A stretch of 64,000 nt of DNA from positions 1,116,001 to 1,180,000 of the forward strand of contig CBDFGG010000004.1 of NCBI GenBank assembly GCA_965247015.1, written 5' to 3'. The notes beneath the pieces were generated by a model. The model searched no databases. It was not told the DNA's origin and saw nothing but the letters and a program-made list of their open reading frames with translations. Below, in pieces: positions 57,869 to 64,000 of the stretch. Position numbers and translations under genes: made by a program. Numbering within the stretch: the first letter of the stretch is position 1; the number at the start of each line of letters is the position of its first letter. Source of the DNA: JAIXWP01 sp965247015. Its GTDB lineage: Bacteria; Bacteroidota; Bacteroidia; Flavobacteriales_D; Sanyastnellaceae.

Positions 57869-59788
57869 CTAGCTAATGGGAACTCTCACCGTTGCTACCG
57901 ATCCTGATTTAGGGCCTGCCTCCCATGTTACCTCACCACTCACGGTGCTCAATCGAGAAGTAATATTCATCAATCCAATTCCCTCTTTCTTAGTTGTTGG
58001 GTCAAACCCCTTTCCGTTGTCTTCAACGATCAATACTAGATTCGTTTTATTCTTGAAAAATTGAATATTCACTTGTGATGCGCCGCTGTGCTTGATGATG
58101 TTGTTTATCAATTCCTGACACACACGATATAAACCAACTTCCACTCGTTCATTGAAACGTTCACCTTCTACTTTAAAATGCTCCAATTGATATTGAATAG
58201 AAGTCAGTCCCAAACTCTTTTGAAGCATGTCTTCTAATGCAGGAAGCAATCCTCTTTCTCCCAAAGCTTTCGGCATCATTTGATGAGAAATGGTGCGCAC
58301 TTCTTGACACGCTTCATCCAGCACTTTGGTAAGTTTTTCCATTTTGTCACTCGACTCACTATTCATGGAAAGCCCTTCCCAGCTGAGCTTTAGGCCACTT
58401 AATTGTTGTCCGATTCCGTCGTGCAGATCTTTTGCAATGCGCTTTCGTTCTTCTTCTGTTGCATCAAACACTGCTTCCAATCCTCGCTCGCGCTCGCGCA
58501 CCAATTCTTTTTGAAGCTTTGTTTCTTGCTTTAGTTTGTAACCTAAATAGTAGAAATATGCTGCTATCAAGAGCAGGATAATCACAATGATGGCTCCAAT
58601 TTGAATACGTTTTTTTTCTTGCTCTTTTAGTTCATTTTCTTTTTTCAAAAATTCATTCTCTTGCTCTTTCTTCTCCACTTCAAACTTCGTTTGCATTTCA
58701 GCCATTAAACCTGCTCTTTCCTCATTGTACAAGGTGTCGCGTAAAGCGATGTAAGCCACCAAAGCTTTTGTAGAAAGTTCCCCTTGACCTGTTCTGGCAT
58801 AAGCCTCTGCAAGTCCGCTATACGCTTGCAATCTGATACGACCTATTTTTTCTTGATCTGCCAATTCACGTGCTCTTTCGAAATAAGGTATGGCTTCCTT
58901 TGGTTTGCCCAGCGCATTGAGTATTGCACCAATGTTTCCTGTAGCTGTCATTTCTCCAGACTTTTCTCCTGTCGCCAAACTGACGTCTAAAGCATCTTTA
59001 TAAACCTCGTATGCTTTTTCCAATTGCCCTTCTTTGCGATACACCACACCGAGGTTGATGCTGATGTTTCCCAGATCCACTAATGAGCCAACTTCTTCGA
59101 AGTGCGTTCGTGCTTTCTCATACCATTCGATGGCTTCTTTTGTATTTCCTTGCTCCTGTAAGCAAATACCTATATTGCCAGCAGCGCCGCCCTTTGCATA
59201 CACAAATCCAATCGCATCAGAAATATCATAACATTTTCGTGCGCACTTTAAACTCTCTGCCCAATTTCGATCTTTTTGATAAATAGATGAGAGGGCATTA
59301 TATGTTTGCGCGATGGCTCCTGAATCACCAATCGCTTCGAATATCCGCAATGATTCCAAACCATAATACAACGCACTATCTAGCTTTACTTGATCGGTAT
59401 AAATATTTACATACTTATTCAAACTCGAACCAATTGCGCGCTTGTCATCTCTTTTTTTTCTAATATTATATGCAATGTGATTGGTAGACAAGGCCTCTTG
59501 ATAACGGCCCGATCTATAGTAAGCAACGGCTAAAATATTTGCTGCATTTGCGATCTCGGTGCTGTCCTTTGTGCCTTTCGCTATTTGAAATAATTCTTCA
59601 CCATATTGAAGTGATCGACGCGCATCAATCGAATGCAAACCCCAGCTCAAATCAGACAACGCAGGTATGCGATCCGCACCTTTCAACGTAGGCAGAACCT
59701 TGGCCAGGCTATCCAATTGAGCGTTTTGTGCATGCATCAATAAAGCACCAAACATGAAACTCGTCAGCAGTAATATTCTCGTAATCAT
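57869..59788 (-). CDS. TPR sensor histidine kinase (HisKA_3, NarX/LiaS type)
   Basis: 639 residues. The signal peptide ends LLMHAQ. About seven TPR repeats lie in the periplasmic part (~35-340; YYRSGRYQEALSTNH, GQLEKAYEVYKDALDV, GKPKEAIPYFERARE). A coiled coil (EVEKKEQENEFLKKENELKE) is followed by a single transmembrane helix (IGAIIVIILLLIAAYFYYLGY, ~393-413). HisKA_3 has EERKRIAKDLHDGIGQQL, with His456, and the HATPase has DNGKGFD and GIGLMNI. The periplasmic TPR may sense through protein partners; the ligand is unknown. Confidence 0.92.
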   Translation of the reverse strand: MITRILLLTSFMFGALLMHAQNAQLDSLAKVLPTLKGADRIPALSDLSWGLHSIDARRSLQYGEELFQIAKGTKDSTEIANAANILAVAYYRSGRYQEALSTNHIAYNIRKKRDDKRAIGSSLNKYVNIYTDQVKLDSALYYGLESLRIFEAIGDSGAIAQTYNALSSIYQKDRNWAESLKCARKCYDISDAIGFVYAKGGAAGNIGICLQEQGNTKEAIEWYEKARTHFEEVGSLVDLGNISINLGVVYRKEGQLEKAYEVYKDALDVSLATGEKSGEMTATGNIGAILNALGKPKEAIPYFERARELADQEKIGRIRLQAYSGLAEAYARTGQGELSTKALVAYIALRDTLYNEERAGLMAEMQTKFEVEKKEQENEFLKKENELKEQEKKRIQIGAIIVIILLLIAAYFYYLGYKLKQETKLQKELVRERERGLEAVFDATEEERKRIAKDLHDGIGQQLSGLKLSWEGLSMNSESSDKMEKLTKVLDEACQEVRTISHQMMPKALGERGLLPALEDMLQKSLGLTSIQYQLEHFKVEGERFNERVEVGLYRVCQELINNIIKHSGASQVNIQFFKNKTNLVLIVEDNGKGFDPTTKKEGIGLMNITSRLSTVSGEVTWEAGPKSGSVATVRVPIS

Positions 59789-59808
59789 GCCGCCAAATTA
59801 ATCATATT

Positions 59809-61023
59809 TCACTGTCTTCGATTGGCTAATAAAACAGGCGGACCACCATCAAAAGGATTATCTCCACGACCAATACTGTGTGCTTGAATTCCCGCCGCTT
59901 TGATAATCGCACGGTCACCAAATCGATGACGAATACTATCCATCGCTTGATACAATCCAATGCGCTCTTCTGTATCATCAAACAAATTGATTTGATATCC
60001 ACCACTTACGAGATGACTAAACTTCACTCCTACCAAACGTATCAAAACTCTACGCTGATAAAGCTTTTCAAACAACTCTAATACTTTCGGCACCAGTAAA
60101 TGATCGGCGCTTGTAAATGGAATACGACACTGCATGGTCTGCGTTTGAAAGTCAGAATAGCGCAGTTTCATCGTCACACACGATGTCAGTTTATCTCCCT
60201 TGCGCAATTGATAAGCAAGGTTTTCTGTCATTGCAATCAATAGTCCGCGAAGCTTTACTACATCTATTGTATCCTTATCGAACGTTCGTTCGGTTGAGAT
60301 CGATTTTCGTTCATGAAATGGAATCACCGGACTATCATCGATACCGTTTGCTTTTTTCCAAATCATCTCTCCATTTTCACCCAAAGTGCGGCGCAGCAAC
60401 TCCACGGGCATCTCTTGCAGGGTGCGGATTTCCTTGATGCCAAGATTGCGCAATGTCTGATAGGTTTTTTCTCCTACCATCGGAATTTTTCGAATGGATA
60501 ACGGTGCCAAAAAATGACGTTCGTTGCCTCGCTGTATCATCATTTGATTATTCGGCTTCGCCTCGCCCGTAGCCACTTTTGAAACGGTCTTATTCGCAGA
60601 TAAACCAAACGATATCGGCAAGCCCGTTTCCTTGATCACTTTCTGACGCAACTCGGAAGCAAACTGCAAACAACCAAAAAAACGATCCATCCCCGTTAGA
60701 TCACAATAAAACTCATCGATCGAGGTCTTCTCGAAAACGGGTACCGCAGATTGTACAATCTCACTTACGATATCTGAATACTTTAAATAACTCGAACTAT
60801 TCCCGCGAATAATAATCGCCTCAGGACATAACTGACGGGCCAACTTCATTGGCATCGCAGAATGCACCCCAAATGCCCGCGCCTCATAACTACAAGACGC
60901 TACCACTCCTCTATCACTGGTCCCCCCTATCAATACCGGCTTGCCATTCAATCGTGAATCCATCAGCCGCTCTACTGATACAAAAAAGGTGTCCAAGTCC
61001 ATATGCATGACCGACCTTTCCAT
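59809..61023 (-). CDS. dinB: DNA polymerase IV
   Basis: 404 residues. Y-family motifs: MHMDLDTFFVSVE (metal ligands Asp9 and Asp11), ASCSYEARAFGV (~42-53), and SIDEFYCDLTG (Asp103, Glu104). GLSANKTVSKVATGEAKPN and the little-finger domain (~240-340) complete the enzyme. It is an error-prone translesion polymerase of the damage response. The C-terminus lacks the usual beta-clamp box, at least by eye. It stands alone; the upstream gap is AT-rich without a clear promoter or SOS box. Confidence 0.93.
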   Translation of the reverse strand: MERSVMHMDLDTFFVSVERLMDSRLNGKPVLIGGTSDRGVVASCSYEARAFGVHSAMPMKLARQLCPEAIIIRGNSSSYLKYSDIVSEIVQSAVPVFEKTSIDEFYCDLTGMDRFFGCLQFASELRQKVIKETGLPISFGLSANKTVSKVATGEAKPNNQMMIQRGNERHFLAPLSIRKIPMVGEKTYQTLRNLGIKEIRTLQEMPVELLRRTLGENGEMIWKKANGIDDSPVIPFHERKSISTERTFDKDTIDVVKLRGLLIAMTENLAYQLRKGDKLTSCVTMKLRYSDFQTQTMQCRIPFTSADHLLVPKVLELFEKLYQRRVLIRLVGVKFSHLVSGGYQINLFDDTEERIGLYQAMDSIRHRFGDRAIIKAAGIQAHSIGRGDNPFDGGPPVLLANRRQ

Positions 61024-61142
61024 CTTTGATTAATTAATTTGTTAGGATAAATGCTTCGAAAACCCGTGAGCGTGACTTGGGCTTTCTTGGTGCTAATATA
61101 ATTAGTTTTACTAAATATATTAGCAAAAAAAGTAAAAAGCAT

Positions 61143-61170
61143 AAAAAAGGCTGCCTTTTCAGACAGCCCT
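61143..61170 (-). terminator. intrinsic terminator after the acidic lipoprotein gene
   Basis: Read leftward, GGCTG and CAGCC pair around a 10 nt loop with flanking A/T pairs, and are followed by TTTTTT. Confidence 0.75.
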
Positions 61171-61185
61171 TGTATTTTGATTCAA

Positions 61186-61485
61186 TTATTTCTTGATTCC
61201 TGAAGCATCATCATCGTTCTCTTCATCCTCATCATCGGTAATTCCCGCTCCATCATCGTCATTTTCTTCGTCCTCATCATCTACAATCGGAGCACCTCCG
61301 CCTGAAGCTAATGTACTCGGACCCTCACCTGTTCCTTGATCGTCAACTGGATCACCTGAGATGTCTAAAGCCTTCTGGAAACCTACGGTTGGCGCAGGAT
61401 TCATAAGCTCTTCATCCTTGGTGCATGACGCTAAGACAAGTACGAGTGCGAATAAAAATGATATGTACTTTAATGACTTCAACAT
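61186..61485 (-). CDS. small acidic repeat lipoprotein
   Basis: 99 residues. Lipobox LASC gives lipidation at Cys21. The mature part is short and ends in two near-identical 15-residue units (DDEDEENDDDGAGIT and DDEDEENDDDASGIK), giving a highly negative tail that could bind Ca2+ or other cations. No known domain. It is a single gene with a full promoter and a terminator. Confidence 0.8.
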   Translation of the reverse strand: MLKSLKYISFLFALVLVLASCTKDEELMNPAPTVGFQKALDISGDPVDDQGTGEGPSTLASGGGAPIVDDEDEENDDDGAGITDDEDEENDDDASGIKK

Positions 61486-61508
61486 GCTTCTACTCTTATT
61501 TTCACTAA

Positions 61509-61538
61509 CAAAGATAGTTAAACCTTTGACTTATACAA
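61509..61538 (-). promoter_or_regulatory. promoter of the acidic lipoprotein gene
   Basis: Read leftward: TTG (61538-61536), 19 nt, TATCTTTG (61516-61509). Both -33 and -7 boxes match, so this is the cleanest promoter in the window. The leader is about 19 nt. Confidence 0.65.
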
Positions 61539-61546
61539 CACTTAGA

Positions 61547-64000
61547 TTAAAAAAGTTCGTGAAAATTAACAGGAATAATTATTTCTACCCGAGTACCTAG
61601 TACTTCCCCCGTCTCTGACTGAATCTGCACAGGACCAATGAGTTGGATGTCTTCCTTGGTCATCTTTTTTATCAGTTCTATCCGGTTTTTTGTAATCTGC
61701 ATTCCCTTCGAAATGTGACTGTCGGTGTCCATTTTCGACTTCAAGGAGTTATCCACCCCAATCCCATTGTCCAAAATAACCATGCGCAGCGAAGAACCCT
61801 CCTGGCGAATATCCACCTCTACTTTTCCCAAACTCTCTTTCGGAAGCAGTCCATGCCATATCGAATTTTCCAAAAAAGGCTGCAATAACATCGCAGGCAC
61901 CTTCACCGCATCCAATGCAATTGCCGGATCAATGCGAATCTCATATTCAAACTTATCCTTGAATCGCATGTGCTCTAATTTCAGATAAAGCTCCAATCGC
62001 TCCATCTCTTCACGCAATGGCGTAATGGTCTCCTGACTACTGTCCAAATTCTTTCGAATCAATCGCGCAAAATCACTCAAATACCTATTCGCTGCCAAGC
62101 GATCTTGTCGGTTGATATAGTACTGAATACTATTCAATGCATTGAAAATAAAATGGCGATTCATGCTTGAATTCAACGACTGCTGCTCCAAAGTCAACAT
62201 GCGCGAACGCATTTCTAAACGCTCTCGGTCAAATCGGGCACGCGTTACTCTTCGACGCACATACCACACCGCTGTTACCAACGCCCCGCCTAGCAACACT
62301 TCCAGCGCAATAAACCACCATGTCAACCAAAAAGGAGGATGGATCACAAAGTGAAAAATAGCTGGCTCACTGTAAGTCCCAAATCTATTTACCGCCCGCA
62401 CTTTAAACGTGTACTCACGATAAGGCAAGTTGCTGTAGGTAATGAAATTTGATTTGGTCAATGCCTGCCAATCCTCATCAAATCCTTCCAATAAAAATTG
62501 ATATTGAATGTCTTCAGGATAAGTGGTACTGATGCCTGTAAATTGAAATGTAAAGTGATTGTTTTTATAACTCACCTCCAGGTTCTCCGGCAGGCCTGTC
62601 GCGGGATTCACTGTTGCATTAAACTTGCTCCAATCGGGAGTCAAGAAACTCAACTGCACTAATGTAATCGCCACTTTTGGATCTACCTTCTTATCGCGCT
62701 CTCGCAACTTTTCGATATCAAGCGCCATCACTCCCTCGGCCGTTCCAAACCACAACAACCCTTTCGGATCAATGTACACGGCGTTCAGATTGGTCTCCAA
62801 ACTAATCAGTCCGTCCTCCAATCCATAACGGCGCTTAATCAAAGCGTTTTCTTTCAGTCGCTCGCCCACTTCAATGCTATACAATCCATTGTTTGTGCCG
62901 ATCCACATTTGATCGTTATAGTATTTCAAAAAATTAATCGAGTTGGCTCCGCCTACTTCTTCTGTTCCAATAGCAGAAAATCCATTGCCCCTGAAAATGG
63001 CTAATCCATTCTGTGTTCCCACCCAGACGCGGTTTTCACGATCCACTTCTACACAATATGCCGTTTGATCGGGCAATCCATTTTTATCATCATACTTCAC
63101 AAATCGCTCATTGTTCATGCAGTAAACTCCTGTGCGCGTAGCCATCCAAATATTCCCAGCACGATCTTCTTTGATATTTCGAATGCGCGTTTTGGGATGT
63201 CCTTCCAAATGTTTGAAACTGCGAATGGCTCCGTCTTTCCAATAACACAAGCCATTTGCGGTGCCAATCAATAAGCGTCCTTGACTATCCTCGTATAATG
63301 CCAACACCATTGGATCTAACAAACTATCATCTTCAGCATAACTCTTGAAACGCCCTTTGGAGTAGCTAAACAGACCAAATGATCCACCAAACCACAACAT
63401 TCCATTGCGGTCAGTAGTACTGGTCCAAATACGATCATTGCCTTGTAATTCTTCAAAACTAAAATGCATGATGGAGTCCTTTGTCAAATGACAAACTCCT
63501 TGATCAAACGTCGAAAACCACAGTTCTCCCGCGGGATCGGTGGTGATAGACATCACGGCATCACTGCTCAAACCTTCTGATTTTGTGTAGGAAAAAAATG
63601 CGCGTCCTGTGAATTTTAACAAACCACTACCATACGAACCCAACCAAATATTGCCTTCAAAATCGCAAAGGATATCTCGGATATCCGGCGTTTTCAATCC
63701 ATTGTTTTGATCAAAATAAGTGATGCCATTTTCTTCTACGAGATAGAATCCAAATCGAGAAGACAACCACTTGCGGCCCTGTTCATCTATTGTTACACCT
63801 GTTAATGTGGTCGCTTCTAACCCTTCCTCCACACCAAACACTGTTGCTACTTTTTGTGAGGTAATATGCAGCAAACCCATGCCCTTTGTGGCGACCCAGA
63901 GGCCTTGTGCGCCGTCGCTTTCAGCATCAAACAAACTCACTTCGTCTGATTCCGGTTCCCAAAAAAGTTGAATTCCCTGATTCTGACAAAGGAATATTTT
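61547..64000 (-). CDS. propeller-type LytS sensor histidine kinase (partial, N-terminus off right edge)
   Basis: 817 residues to the edge. The frame stays open past the first internal GTG (63940) to 64000. About nine Reg_prop-type repeats of the two-component beta-propeller cover the start (GNIWLGSYGSGLL, GELWFSTFDQGV, GRLLIGTANGL, NRVWVGTQNGLAIF, GLLWFGTAEGV). A Y_Y_Y domain follows (YQFLLEGFDEDWQ, YREYTFKVRAVN), then one transmembrane helix (WFIALEVLLGGALVTAVWYV). The His_kinase domain (NRHFIFNALNSIQYYINRQD) and HATPase end it. There is no fused regulator. Such kinases sense through the propeller outside the membrane; the ligand is unknown. Confidence 0.9.
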   Translation of the reverse strand, partial: KIFLCQNQGIQLFWEPESDEVSLFDAESDGAQGLWVATKGMGLLHITSQKVATVFGVEEGLEATTLTGVTIDEQGRKWLSSRFGFYLVEENGITYFDQNNGLKTPDIRDILCDFEGNIWLGSYGSGLLKFTGRAFFSYTKSEGLSSDAVMSITTDPAGELWFSTFDQGVCHLTKDSIMHFSFEELQGNDRIWTSTTDRNGMLWFGGSFGLFSYSKGRFKSYAEDDSLLDPMVLALYEDSQGRLLIGTANGLCYWKDGAIRSFKHLEGHPKTRIRNIKEDRAGNIWMATRTGVYCMNNERFVKYDDKNGLPDQTAYCVEVDRENRVWVGTQNGLAIFRGNGFSAIGTEEVGGANSINFLKYYNDQMWIGTNNGLYSIEVGERLKENALIKRRYGLEDGLISLETNLNAVYIDPKGLLWFGTAEGVMALDIEKLRERDKKVDPKVAITLVQLSFLTPDWSKFNATVNPATGLPENLEVSYKNNHFTFQFTGISTTYPEDIQYQFLLEGFDEDWQALTKSNFITYSNLPYREYTFKVRAVNRFGTYSEPAIFHFVIHPPFWLTWWFIALEVLLGGALVTAVWYVRRRVTRARFDRERLEMRSRMLTLEQQSLNSSMNRHFIFNALNSIQYYINRQDRLAANRYLSDFARLIRKNLDSSQETITPLREEMERLELYLKLEHMRFKDKFEYEIRIDPAIALDAVKVPAMLLQPFLENSIWHGLLPKESLGKVEVDIRQEGSSLRMVILDNGIGVDNSLKSKMDTDSHISKGMQITKNRIELIKKMTKEDIQLIGPVQIQSETGEVLGTRVEIIIPVNFHELF

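Overview
The window is bacterial DNA from a member of the Bacteroidota, probably a Flavobacteriales-like marine or freshwater lineage; the family is an inference. The evidence is type IX secretion (T9SS) type A and type B sorting domains, a PorP/SprF protein, SusC/RagA-style carboxypeptidase-regulatory TonB receptors, DUF2795, DUF3098 and DUF3050 proteins, LytS/LytTR and propeller-type sensor kinases, and promoters of the TAnnTTTG type. No rRNA, tRNA, CRISPR array, insertion sequence or phage gene was seen.

Left end (1-23.5 kb): a surface and secretion region. It holds the start of a secreted lamin-tail-domain protein (runs off the left edge), a secreted PKD protein with a T9SS type A tail, and a DUF3050 protein. 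The centrepiece is a 15.7 kb gene for a 5219-residue surface protein. This has an IgGFc-binding-like N-terminal region, about 51 tandem ~89-residue domains, and a gliding-motility (type B) T9SS tail. It is followed at once by a PorP/SprF protein and a TPR-PD40-CRD-OmpA protein. The three look like a self-contained adhesin, secretion-partner and envelope-anchor unit. The array has a higher-order period of five domains (about 1.34 kb).

Middle (23.5-50.9 kb): mostly housekeeping and envelope genes. They include an rRNA m5C methyltransferase, an AsmA-like protein, a lipoprotein Mn-type superoxide dismutase, a LolC/E-type permease, a methyltransferase, rbfA, a GNAT acetyltransferase, aspartate kinase, truB, a redoxin, a PduO-type adenosyltransferase, queA, a TM2 protein and an acyltransferase fused to a degenerate adenylation domain. 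A trio of unknown genes (39.0-41.5 kb) follows. A TonB receptor is then flanked by a LytS/LytTR pair on one side and a HisKA/OmpR pair on the other. Next come DUF3098, uppP and two glycosyltransferases. Around 34.2-34.6 kb lies a non-coding element made of a long perfect palindrome inside a larger imperfect inverted repeat, flanked by two heptamer tandem arrays.

Right end (50.9-64 kb): all leftward. An O-antigen ligase, two S41 proteases and rnpA form a tight operon. A dCMP deaminase, a DUF2795 protein, a NarL-type two-component pair, DNA polymerase IV, a small acidic lipoprotein and a propeller-type LytS histidine kinase (runs off the right edge) follow.

Main points of interest: the five-domain higher-order structure of the giant adhesin and its synonymous divergence, the palindrome/heptamer element, several promoters placed so that transcripts should be leaderless, and the pseudo-adenylation domain. 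Positions and motifs were read by eye; family names come from recognised motifs, not from database searches.
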